64,000 nucleotides of DNA from Orobanche coerulescens (taxonomy: Eukaryota; Streptophyta; Magnoliopsida; Lamiales; Orobanchaceae): assembly GCA_033398695.1 (NCBI GenBank), contig CM065815.1:100592501-100656500 (forward strand), read 5' to 3'. The translations under genes and the position numbers were made by a program. This document shows, piece by piece, positions 37,735-48,473 of the stretch (positions are counted from its first letter, which is position 1; each line of letters opens with the position of its first letter). The notes below the pieces were generated by a model that was given only the letters and a program-made list of their open reading frames with translations, was not told where the DNA came from and made no database searches.

Positions 37735-38693
37735 CGATACGAATTCTCGCTGGTGATGCGAATTCGGTATCGATACAGCGGAAGGCTTTTTGTCAGACGG
37801 AAGCTATCGGCAAGAAAGCGCTGAATCGATGACAACAGCCACATGTAATACAAAGCGGCATGCACTCGCGACAGGAATGTATAACGGCAACTCGATACAG
37901 CAACAAGACAGGAATTTGACAAAAGTAAAGACTTGATGCAGCCCACTTCTAAACAGCAACACTCGAAACAGCAGGTTTCGGGTGGACACGAATTCAATAA
38001 GAAACAATTTCAAAGGATCGAACAACACCTTATGCGAAATATCAGACAAGTATAAAACTGTATCGAAAACAAACAGAATATCGAAACAGGATATAAACAA
38101 ATGTTTTTATCAAACTAGACCTATAATTTGATAAAGTGATTTCTCCTCAAGACCTATTGAGAATCAATCAGATTAATACTCGAAACGCGTCGAATAAAAA
38201 CCAAGTTTTGATGAAAAGCATTCACCAGGGAAAAACACAAAGTGTTCTTATTTCTTCAACATTTAATAATCCTTCGTTACAACTCTACTGCCACTATTTA
38301 TAGGTAAAAGCAGCCTGACAAGATAAATTAAACTAATACAAGCTGAGCTTAAAATAAGAAAAGATAATAAAAAGGTTCCTCATGTCACTTGTTGACAAGA
38401 GTAAAAGCTGGGTCTTTGTCTCCAAGTTGCTTGCTGACAGCCGCCTTTTGCCAAGAATCCTGCTGCTTTTGTAAGAGAATGCTGAACATTCTTTTATTAT
38501 TTAGTTGCCACTTGAACCTCTTCCCCTCCCCAATATGCAAGTTGTCTTTTGTTTAAGTTATTCCGATTCCGACTATCAAGGTAACTCCGAGCCTTGTATC
38601 TGTTTTCTCTCCTAAGTACGTTGGAGTATGGTCGAGGTGTTTTCGTCAATTCATATTTCGTCTTCTTCGCTTGGAGTAATCGGTTTCGTGTCA
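37735..38693 (-). mobile_element. 5' LTR of element F
   Basis: A 959-bp partner of 32505-33475, starting TGACACG on the minus strand and followed outside by TTAGT. Confidence 0.92.
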
Positions 38694-40741
38694 TTAGTTT
38701 TCCTAAAATCCTAGTTTTGGGAAAATTGGGGGTTTTGGTTGTTTTCGCCCGTTTGATCCACGATAACTTATATTTGTGATGTATTGATGATTATTTAGTC
38801 ATATTATACCAATTTCCTTGTTGATACATGGTTCGATTGTTAAAGATTCTTCGTTTTGTTGAGTTCCTAATCGGTGCCTTGAAGGTGTCCGGTGAAAATC
38901 CTTAGAGGGGGGTTTTGGGCGTTCTACGATTATTCTTCCTCGTACGATTGTCAATTTATTCATGGTATGATGTTAGGGTCAGGTTCCTTGCGAAGAACGC
39001 GAGTCGGGACCCTCCTGTTCGCCGTTTTCCAATCGATGGTGTTACCGTCATTTCCGCTGGAGAGTTGTGGGCATTCGAGGTTTTTCCGGTTAAGCCACAT
39101 TCGTCGGAGTGTCCGGTATCAACTATTGAGGCAAGTATCTTGCCCATACATTACGTGTTTTGTGAATATAGTTGTTGAAAATTGACGATATGTGCTAAAT
39201 GAATATTTACAATCTTTTCTCAAAAGAAGCGGTATATTTACAATTATGGTTTTCTTAAAGGACGAATCTTGTGTTCAAGACTTAATGTGCTTATTTGACT
39301 ATGTGTGTTAGTGTTGAGTGTAGGAACTCCCTACCTTCGGATGATCTCATTATGTGTGAATATGTCGTCGGTAATTTGTAGTTAAATCCTTTTGTTATAA
39401 ATTGTGCGTGGATTCATGTGGTTATCGGTGGATATATGAGTTTTGTGATATTGGTTGTGTCATTCGATGTTGTTGAGATAAGTGTGTTTCTTTGTGGACA
39501 GTATTAATTTTGGGTCGTGAGTATGTGTTGGATAATATGGCCATTTTAGCAAAATACCTCGACTATATATATTGTGATTGACTCTTGAGGATTGCGGTTT
39601 TGGAAATGAGAATTGATGAGAGTTGTAAGTTTTTATCGGGTACTCTCACTCGGGGATTGACTCTACGGGGTCACACAGGGACCTGGTGGCTTCGCAGCTG
39701 GACCGGGTCGCGAGGGTTGCTTCGAGTGGGCATTCTCACCTGGGGATTGCTCGACGGGGCACACAGGGACTTGGTGGCTTGAGGGCCGGACCGGGTCACG
39801 AGAATTGCCAGAATGTTTGTAACGATGATTAATTGTGATATGTCCGGAGTATTACAATGGTTGTTGCTCGGAGTCGAGAGACATTATATATCGAGCCTTG
39901 GTGTTTGGCTAAAATGGCATAAAAATAATGTGTTATCTGTAATGTATTTTTGGAAGTGAATTGAAGTGAATGAACGGGTCGTGGACCCTGTGTTGGTGAT
40001 CGAAATAGTTGTGTCGTGGACCCTGTGTTTTGTGACTGGAATGAATTGGGTTGTGAACCCCGTGTTTTGATAATGGGTTTTGCATTTTTGGAAAATGAAC
40101 TTTGGAGCGGTGACCCTAAGTGGCATTGGTAGAATTAAGAACTTTTCAATCACAAATGTTTTCAAAACTCCCGAGATTTGAAAGTGTTTGCAAAGTGATT
40201 ACTTGTTTCGTTTTACTTTCAAGACTTGAACTATTTTTAATTATCAAAATATCTCCGGAAGTCTTTTATTGTATTCTCGGAATGTGTTATGTATGTCTCG
40301 TATTTGCACTTTATACTTGTACTAGCAAAACAGTGGAGTTTTGCTAACCCCCGAGTATTCGGGGGGTGGATGTCTGTTTTTGCATCCAGGTACATGCAGG
40401 TTTGGGAGCAAAACACAGGATTGGCGCGAAGGATGATGGAAGGCGAATGATACTAATCACACAAAGGCCAGTGTTGGATGCAGTCATTCGGAGTTTGTGT
40501 ATGGTCTTTCTTCTGTCGTACTTTTGGTTTGTGTGTGTATTCCTTGCATGGGTATGAGTCGAGATAGAAATGTGCATTTTGACTTGTATTTTGTGATGAA
40601 AGACAAAGTTAGTATGTTGATTTGGTATTTTATCATGTCGGTATGTAATGAGTTGTGTTGTTTGGATGTCTAGCCTGGTGGATCCTCACGGAGAGGGTCT
40701 GCGGCGTGTAATATTCCCGGTTTGATTCTGGGGGTGTTACA
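38694..40741 (+). mobile_element. 3' LTR of element E, second segment
   Basis: Continues the E LTR after F, ending GGGTGTTACA at 40741. It contains ~730 bp (about 39715-40449) missing from the 5' LTR. ATAGC at 40742-40746 corresponds to ATAGA at 13589-13593, a target duplication with one mismatch. This is backed by rejoining of the D integrase frame. Confidence 0.9.
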
Positions 40742-41392
40742 ATAGCATCCTTCCCTCGTTGAGTACGAGGTAAAACAACAATGAAATCTATCGAAACATA
40801 TTCCCATGGCCTTTCCGGAATCGGTAAAGGCGTGTATACCCCCGGCTTGAACGAACTCTTCGCAATATGGCATGTCACACACTTACTAATTATGTCATTC
40901 ACATCCCCCTGCATCCTTGTCCAATAAAAATGTTCCTTAAGTACCTCCAATGTCTTAGTCGAACCAAAGTGGCCAGCCAAGCCACCACCGTGAGCTTCCC
41001 GAACCAACAATTCCCGAATCATGTGTTTGGGCAAGCCAAGATGATTTCCTTTGAAGAGGAAGCCTTCCTGTATCGTAAATTCTCCAAACGGACCAGATTT
41101 GCAATGAGTTAAAGTCTCACCAAAATCCGCATCACCATCATAAAATTCCTTCAACGTCTCGAACCCAAGCAAACGAACATCAAGAGTAGAGAGCAAGGCA
41201 TACCGCCTAGACAACGCATCCGCTACAATGTTGCTCTTTCCATCCTTATACTTCTATGAAAAGTGGAACGATTGCAAGAATTCCACCCACTTAGCATGTC
41301 TCGGACTCAACTTCTGTTGCCCGTTAATATACTTCAATGATTCATGGTCCGAATGTAGAGTGAAGTGTTTCGGCCGAAGGTAATGACTCCAA
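40742..41392 (-). pseudogene. Element D RNase H end and integrase N-terminal part (truncated)
   Basis: Minus-strand continuation of the pol fragment at 12763-13593. From its 5' side: the RNase H end with [12 protein letters not shown], the [19 protein letters not shown] linker, the integrase zinc-binding [12 protein letters not shown] and [11 protein letters not shown] motifs, and the start of the core ([10 protein letters not shown]). The next codons are at 13593 on the other side of E. A stop occurs near 41255 (HFS-stop-KYKD). Upstream RT, protease, gag and the 5' LTR are missing: sequence changes to copia LTR at about 41392. Confidence 0.88.
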
Positions 41393-42128
41393 GTGTCCAA
41401 ACAGATAAAACTCCATTCTCTTCCGATGTATTTATATGAATTAATTAATCCAATTAATTAATCATATCAAATAAAAAATAATATAATTAATTTCTCTAAG
41501 AAATAATTATATACATGAATTAAATTAATCACCCACTAATTTATTTAATTCATTAGCACATCCAATGTCCCATAATTAATTAGACATCCAATGTCCAATA
41601 AATTAGATATCCAATATCTAATATTTATAAAGAGAGAATAAGCTCGATTTATTCCATCGCCTATCCTAATGCGCGACTCGGTAGGTCTGTGTCAGTTAGC
41701 AATGGGAGGAACCAAAGAGTGATAGCACCACCTAGCCAGTCCCGCGGCCTATACTGTAACCTAACTGAGAACGAATGATTGGGATCATTCCAAAACCTTT
41801 CTATCGTGAATATCAGTATACGTATAAACCCTTCTTTCAAATGTCCCGATCAAGTTATAGGGTCACGATCAGTCAAACCCTATCTGTACTTGACTCTATG
41901 AATGAGTTAATGCAAATCGAGATCACTGAGTTCTGGTGAATCCAATACAACCAGCTCCAACACTTTAGCCAAAGACTTATGATCTCATCTGCCAATAACC
42001 GCATAGGACATATACCCGTTCATTAACAGAAGAAAGAATCCTATCTTGGTATTTACTAGAATTTGCTACTTGCCCGTCAAAATGCACGTCGAGGTTGACC
42101 CCCACCTTTCGGTTTTATGGGTCGAACT
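41393..42128 (-). mobile_element. Copia J 3' LTR, distal segment
   Basis: A minus-strand piece that matches the plus-strand copia LTR at 2440-2790 in reverse complement, including an AT-rich AATTAATTAA zone. It is cut at its right by H and at its left by the truncated D. No coding content. Confidence 0.7.
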
Positions 42129-42336
42129 TGTAATATCCGGGGATAATTTTTTTTTGTGTGTTACTGTTGAGTTGTACATATTCATTTGTAATTGTACAAG
42201 TGTTATTGTTTTGGACTGATACAATGTATATTGTATTGGAATATTTCGGGATCGAAATATTATACTTGTCGTCGGGTTGGTCTCGTCGTTTGAATGTTGG
42301 TTGGAGAGTTTGGATTTTTGGCTAAGTTCATAGCCT

Positions 42337-42715
42337 TAGCGTACGCTACGGATGTAGCATTACGTACGCTAGTGTGTTGCTATTATGTACGTTATGCCTG
42401 TAAGGTTACGTACGTAATGCTTGGTAGGTGGCAGGAACCTTCCTCGTAGTCACTTTCGGTCGGTGGGTCCCGAGCATCTTCCGATCGGATCTCACTATTG
42501 CAGTCAACGGACCCTTACATACGTTAAGAGGTGAGCTCTACGTACGTAATGCAGGTCTTGTTAACGTACGTAATAAGTTCTTGTTTACGTATGTTAAGGC
42601 CTTCGTATTTTAGTCCAGTTAGTTCTGGATTTTTCATTACGTACGTTAATGTCATGGCATAGCGCACGTAATGTCTCTTACGTACGTTAACCGTAGTGTA
42701 TAACGTACGTAATGA
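42337..42715 (+). repeat. Palindrome cluster, H 5' LTR
   Basis: About a dozen perfect or near-perfect 12-bp palindromes, mostly TTACGTACGTAA-like (perfect copy at 42406-42417) with TAGCGTACGCTA at 42337-42348. Counterpart in the 3' LTR at about 48683-49062. Confidence 0.85.
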
Positions 42716-44154
42716 GTTTGTCAGTCTATTTATGTTAGCTTCGTATTTCATTTCCTCACGAACCAAAACACAATTTCTCTCCCTAGAATCGTCCGTTTGG
42801 ACTTGTTATTGATGTTTAGCACCTTCCAACTCGATCTTGATCATCCTAGCTTGGATTGAAGCTTGAAGTTGGAAGCTTGTTGGTGCTCCTTTGGTGTTTG
42901 GAGGCTTCTTCTTGTTCTTTTTTGGTAAGTTTCCTCAATCTCTTGTTCTTCAAGTGATTTTCGAGTTTTTGTTGTTGTTTTCTTCGGGTATTGCTTGATT
43001 AATGGAGTATATCATGATTCTTCATGGTTTTGATAAACTTTGATGAAGAACATGATGGTATTGCTTGAGTTGGATTATGTTCTTGATGTTTTAGATTGTT
43101 TGGAGGTTTTTAATCATGTCTAGGAAGGATTATGTTAAGATTGTTATATGATTAACATAATCTTGAGATGATTATTGTTGGTGGTGGTGTTCTTGAAAGA
43201 TTTTAACCATTTTAGTAAGGATTTATGATGATTTAGGAGGTGATTATCATAATTTGTAAATGGTTGAGTGAATCTTGTTGTTCAATCCGAATTCATGATG
43301 TATTGATGAAGGATTTTTGTTTCAGACATCATGATTATTGAGTTGATGATGTTCTTGGGGTGATAATGATAATATTGATAATATTATCATTGTAAGAGGA
43401 TCAGTTTGATGATATTGGTGATATTATCATTTGGGATGTTTGTATTGATGATTGTTCTTAAGTGAATCTTGTTGAATGGATTGCACAAGTGTTAAGAACG
43501 TAATGATCATGTTAATTGATCATCGAGGTGTTAGAGGATGTTAGAATTCATAGTTGAGAACTATGATATTCGTTCGTGCGGTGTGATCGATTCGTGTTTG
43601 AATCGGGCTTTGTCCTTGTCGTTGTTTTCTATTGATTTTGTGTTTTTGAATGAATCGTTTTCATTCAAGGTTGTTCGAGTGTTGTGATCGTCGGGAGGCC
43701 CCGTTTGTCGTTTCGTGCCAGGACGTTGATCGTGGAAGGACTTTCTCGCCTTCGGTTTGAGGCAAGTTTTATACTTGTACTGGTCAATGAGATTAATGTT
43801 ATCATATATGTGTATGAATGTATTGTATCATTTCGAGACTTAGTCTCTTCGTGATTTGTTGATATATGGGAATTGTTTGATGCAATACCCTTCGGTAATT
43901 ATGCCAGATGTGATTGTTATTCGTTAACGGCCGGTTTAAGGCATTGAGATTCTTGTTGTCGATAACCGGTTCGCGGCATCGATGTATCGATTATTATTGT
44001 TGACGTTAATGTCATTCTGAGGCATCGTTGAATCGTTATTATCGAATTGGAACTGTTGCTATGATGTTGCATTGGCCGATTGAAGGCATTTGATATATTC
44101 GTTCATATCTGTTTCGGTGGTCGGTTTAAGACGCCGGGACATCTATTCTACCGT

Positions 44155-44560
44155 ATCATTGGTTATCGATTAACCGTTCTAAGGTAATCGATGTATTTAA
44201 TTGGGATTATCGAAGATAATTCCCATCCGTTGTATCATTGGTTATCGATTAACCGTTCTAAGGTAATCGAGGTATTGAATTGGGATTGTCGAAGATAATT
44301 CCCATCCGTTGTATCATTGGTTATCGATTAACCGTTCTAAGGTAATCGATGTATTGAATTGGGATTATCGAAGTTAGTTCCCATCCGTTGTATCATCGTT
44401 ATCGATTAACCATTCTAAGGTAATCAATGTATTTAATTGGGATTATCGAAGATAATTCCCATCCGTTGTGTCATCGTTATCGATTGACCGTTCTAAGGTA
44501 ATCGATGTATTGAATTGGGACGGTCAAGGATAGTTCCACCCGTTGAGTTATTGTGAATTG
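44155..44560 (+). repeat. ~79-bp tandem repeat in the H LTR
   Basis: About five copies of a unit containing TTATCGATTAACCGTTCTAA and ATTGGGATTATCGAAG, at 78-79-bp steps. Element I interrupts the same array in the 3' LTR. Confidence 0.88.
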
Positions 44561-44744
44561 GACATTCCAAGACAGTCAAGGTATTTGAATTGGGACCGCC
44601 GTGGACGGTGCCCATCCATGAGTTGTTGTTGTCGTGTTGAACGACTCAAGGCAGCACGCTATTATTCTTGTGAATTTGGTAATCTTGAGATCGTTACTAT
44701 TGTGATTAATTATGTTCTGGAGGCTAGTCTCGGCTAGTGCTCGA

Positions 44745-45080
44745 TGGGTAAGCTTGGGGATTGAACCTTCGCGGTTGGTTTCCCAACACCTATAGTTCAG
44801 TAGGTCACGATCATGTTAATGATCTCATTATGGGTAAGCTTGGGGCTTAAACCTTCGCGGTTGGTTTCCCAACACCTACAGTTCAGTAGGTCACAGTCAT
44901 GTTAATGATCTCATTATAGGTAAGCTTGGGGCTTGAACCTTCGCGGTTGGTTTCCCAACACCTACAGTTTAGTAGGTCACGGTCACTGGGTGATCTCATT
45001 ATGGGTAAGTCTGGGGCTTCAACCCTCGCGGTTGGTTTCCCAAGACTTAATTCACAGTCACGGTCATTGGATGATCTCAT
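44745..45080 (+). repeat. ~86-bp tandem repeat in the H LTR
   Basis: About four copies of a unit with GGTAAGCTTGGGGCTTGAAC and CGCGGTTGGTTTCCCAACAC, at 85-86-bp steps. The copy in the 3' LTR lies at about 57235-57560. Confidence 0.88.
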
Positions 45081-45976
45081 TGTCATACGGCTACATGCCG
45101 AGGCTTCGCCCTCATTGTGATACGGCTTCGTGCCGTGGCTTCGCCCTCATTGATACAAATGGGCTATTTTGGCTTCGGGGCCATTGTGGTGACCGATACT
45201 GGCCGAGTGACATTCAGGGTATTATGATGGTAAATAGCTTCGGGCTGTTCGGCTGTTAGGCCATTATGATGTATCGGTATTCCTGTTGGAGCCTTCGGGC
45301 ATTGTGATTCGTATCTATTTCAGTGTTTGGCTTGGTTTACCTTCGGGTGATGTATTGTTGTGTTCTGTATTGATGATTCGCCGTTGGGCACTCGTGTTCT
45401 AACTTGTTGAGCAGGTATTGATCGTATGCCGTGGGCATAGTATTCCACGAATGCTCGATTCTTACTTTGGTTTGTGAGCATCTCGTATTACCATTACTAT
45501 ACTATTCATTCTGCCCTTTGGATGCATATCATATTGTACATGTATTTGATAATCATTATCTCGGATGATCGACCAGTGGGGCGGAACATGTTTTCATGTT
45601 TTAGGTGTTTGCGAGGAGAGAGTTGAGACACAGGGGCATGACGGTGGCGACGAGGCATTCGAGCGATACTAGTCCGAGATGTTTTGGTGTTCATGTCAGT
45701 CAGACAGTTGGAGTACTCCAGTTTTGTTCAGTCTTTGTCATTTTGTATTATCCGAGCAAGGCTCGTGGATGTTGTTGTATCTTATTTTGGCCATGTAGGC
45801 CCACTGTTGTCTTTGAAATTCCATATCGGAATAATATGTTGGATGTCAGTGTAGGGATTGTAATTCCTCTTTTGGTCAGTTAATTGTATTTTTGGTCGTG
45901 TTAGCCTGGTGGATCTCCTGGTGTGGGGTCCACGGCGCTGTAATGACCCAATGGGATTTGGGGGTGTTACAGAAGA

Positions 45977-45990
45977 TGGTATCAGAGCAT
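45977..45990 (+). other. Primer-binding site of element H
   Basis: TGGTATCAGAGCAT five bases after the LTR, of initiator-tRNA-Met type. Confidence 0.85.
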
Positions 45991-46459
45991 TGGGTTGTGA
46001 GATACCCTGATATGTGAGTTATGTGGCTCTACCGACGCGGTAGTAGTGGGGCTGTCAGGTTATGACAATCTGGACAGTCAGGTTTTGTGAGTCGTGATAG
46101 TTGAGCGACTGTATGAGTCTTTCTTTCATCGAGTTGTCGTCAGTGAAGACTAGTATCGCAAGACCTCGAAGCTTCGTATGACCTGTGTAAGGACTCGATT
46201 CTCTTGTATGTTCATACATTCATTATGTCATTGATTATACATGTTTTGTTGAAATCTTTATGTAACATTGTTTTACAACCCATTCATGATTAATCGCTTT
46301 GGAGCGTGTCGGATCAGTATTGGCTATCATTAGCATGTTTGTAGTGATTGTTTATTTGATTGAGTATGTATACTCGTATTTGGCTATTAACTTAGCATTG
46401 TGGATTGGCCGTTGAGGCATATTTGAGCTTTGTTCATGATCGAGCGTTAATCTTTCAAT

Positions 46460-47782
46460 ATGGAAAGAGGAAACCAAGGACGTGGCAGAGGGAGTAAAGG
46501 CTGCAGAACAGGCCGACACCCAGAACCTCATGTTTATACGCGTACGGATGCCGAGATGGATCAGGATTCGGCCGGAGATGTGACTTATGCGACCGATTTC
46601 CCTTCAGAACGTCATACTCGAGGAGTCGATCAGACTAAGAGTGGACCCGTCGACCCTTTCTTGCTTCTGAGGGGCATGATGGCCCAGATGACTCAAATGA
46701 CGCAGATGATGGAGGCCATGCAGAGCTCAGTGGTTCGTGGTCCACCGCAGCAGGGATCCCAGGTGCCGTTTTATGGACAGGCCGGGAGAGTGAGTCAAAC
46801 TATCGGCGACATCTCTCGTCAGAGGCCGCCTATCTTTGAGGGTTCATCGGAACCAGCTGATATTGTTCATTGGCTTGAATATTTTGATAAACTCTTCGAC
46901 ATGGTTCAGTGTCCGGAAGAGAGTAAGGTGGCAGTAGCGGCTTACTATTTGAGTAAAGGCGCTTATTCTTGGTGGCTTTCCATGAAACCCACCGATCGTG
47001 ATTGTGCTTGGAGTGAGTTTAAGACTCTCATGTTAGAGAGGTATTATCCGGCTCCACTTCGTGAAGCCAAGCTGTCAGAGGTTTCGAACCCCGAATTCGT
47101 CGAGGACGAGGGTGTTATTGTTATTGCGGAGAAGTTTCAGGGACCCCTTCAGTTTGCTTCATCTGTTATCCGTACTGAGGCGGATAAGATCAAGTATTTT
47201 AGCAAGAGGCTAAACCCGCAGTTGAGGATGCAGTTGTTCAACCATAATTGCAATTCACTTGGTGAATTCATCGAGAAGGCTCTTGGAGCAGAGCTTTTGA
47301 TCAAGGAGCTTGCTCGGAAGAACCCTTCAGTTTCTTCCGGTGAGAGGACTAGGATGCCGGTTCGTTCAGAGGGACATCGGGCTCCGACGTCCAAGAGGTC
47401 ATCTTCTAGTCGTCTTCGTGCTGGGAAAGCATCTTCTTCTCAGGCGACGGGTTCGACCGTTGTTTGCTTTAACTGTGATACAATAGGACATCGCAGTACT
47501 TGGTGCTCGATGCGGTCTATTGCTTGTTTTCTGTGTGGGAGGCAGGGACACCTTTAGAAATACTGCAGGGATTCTAGTGCCAGTAGATCTCAAGGGAAAT
47601 CACGGGCCTCGAGAGATTTTGTTTCTTCAGTCTGTACTCCATCCAAGGGGTCATATCGGGCTTCGGGAGACAGAGGTATGGACACTCGAGGAGGAGCGGT
47701 GAGCTCAGATTTGGATCTTCCTCGAGTCGATCAGATCGAGGAGTTCAATGACCTGGAGGATGTTGGTTTTGGATACATTTGA
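46460..47782 (+). pseudogene. Element H gag (TAG inside second zinc knuckle)
   Basis: Gag of a Tekay/Del-like element: basic RG-rich N-terminus, a Met/Gln-rich MMAQMTQMTQMMEAM stretch near residue 75, a retrotransposon gag domain about 118-285 (PPIFEGSSEPADIVHWLEYF, GAYSWWL, ERYYPAP), then two zinc knuckles. The first is C336-x2-C339-x4-H-x4-C. The second is C356-x2-C359-x4-H364, and a TAG at 47555-47557 lies between that His and the Cys at the expected spacing. The frame then stays open for 74 codons to a TGA at 47780-47782. It may be a plain mutation or a readthrough site. No protease or RT follows. Confidence 0.85.
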
Positions 47783-48457
47783 GATGTAACCTTAATTTTT
47801 TCCTTTATTTTTCGGATTGATGTTTGACTCGGTCGGTACTTCAGTATTATGGTTGCGAACCATTTATGGTTGATCTATCTTGTAATGATTGTATCTGAGA
47901 ATCTTGAGATTTGACGTCATCTGATGCGTTATTTTTTTTCTCTTTCGGTATTGTACCCGAAATTTTTGTGGTAATCTGGGTAATTGTTCATTGCAATTCG
48001 GAATGCCGAGTCGTGAGGACTTGGGCGTGCGGTTGTTATGGTCCTGAGGACTATGTTTGTTTTGTCATTATTTGTGCGTGGCGTGAGTCAGTGTTTGCAT
48101 GGACGTTCGATGTTGATGAGAACGGGGAAGTGTACACCGATGGTCGTAGGCATGTACAATGAGCGGCTCTCTCGGGATGTGTACGCCGGTGTTACTAGTC
48201 ATGCGGTTGGTACGACTTCGTGGCTGGTCTCTAGCGGGAGAGTCATGATTCGATTGATCTCGCACTTAGTTGAGTATTTTTATCACTTGTTTTTCGACGT
48301 GTTCAGGCAGAGGAGACGCGGGAACCCGGGGGGTTGGCCCGATTACTCAGACGGAATTGCTCATATTGAGGGGTATTCCTGGATATGTTGTTTTCAGATC
48401 TTGATGGATAGTTCGTACCCCGTGTTTTTGCACCCTGAGTTTCGGGGACGAAACTCT
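47783..48457 (+). other. Element H post-gag non-coding stretch
   Basis: About 675 bp with no recognised protein. It ends with TTTCGGGGACGAAAC, the usual end of Tekay/Del-type internal regions, which can be read as EFRGRNSF and is probably a relic of pol. Confidence 0.6.
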
Positions 48458-48473
48458 TTTTAAGGGGGGAGTA
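48458..48473 (+). other. Polypurine tract of element H
   Basis: TTTTAAGGGGGGAGTA just before the 3' LTR. Confidence 0.8.

Larger units (their letters stand above)
32505..38693 (-). mobile_element. Element F: complete CRM-like Ty3 retrotransposon, stops only
   Basis: A 6189-bp minus-strand element with a 3' LTR at 32505-33475 (971 bp) and a 5' LTR at 37735-38693 (959 bp). Flanked by TTAGT at 32500-32504 and 38694-38698. Primer site and polypurine tract are present. It is inserted in the 3' LTR of E, whose sequence joins up again when F and one TTAGT are removed. Confidence 0.94.
42129..45971 (+). mobile_element. 5' LTR of element H
   Basis: A 3843-bp LTR. In order: palindrome cluster (42337-42715), a weak TATA-like stretch near 42726, a long AT-rich leader, a ~79-bp tandem array, an ~86-bp tandem array, and short TACGGCTTCGTGCC-type repeats near 45080-45160. 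No protein family is visible in the ORFs. Confidence 0.9.

Noticed and set aside
45977..45990. Fragment of a tRNA-Met gene
   Set aside because: Only the short primer-site match exists, directly after an LTR; there is no cloverleaf.
46460..47782. Host CCHC zinc-finger gene
   Set aside because: It is bounded by a primer site, LTRs and a polypurine tract, and has a retrotransposon gag domain.
48038..48463. 141-residue ORF in element H ending EFRGRNSF
   Set aside because: Only the final residues match a known Tekay/Del-type terminal motif; the rest has no recognisable domain and overlaps another ORF.
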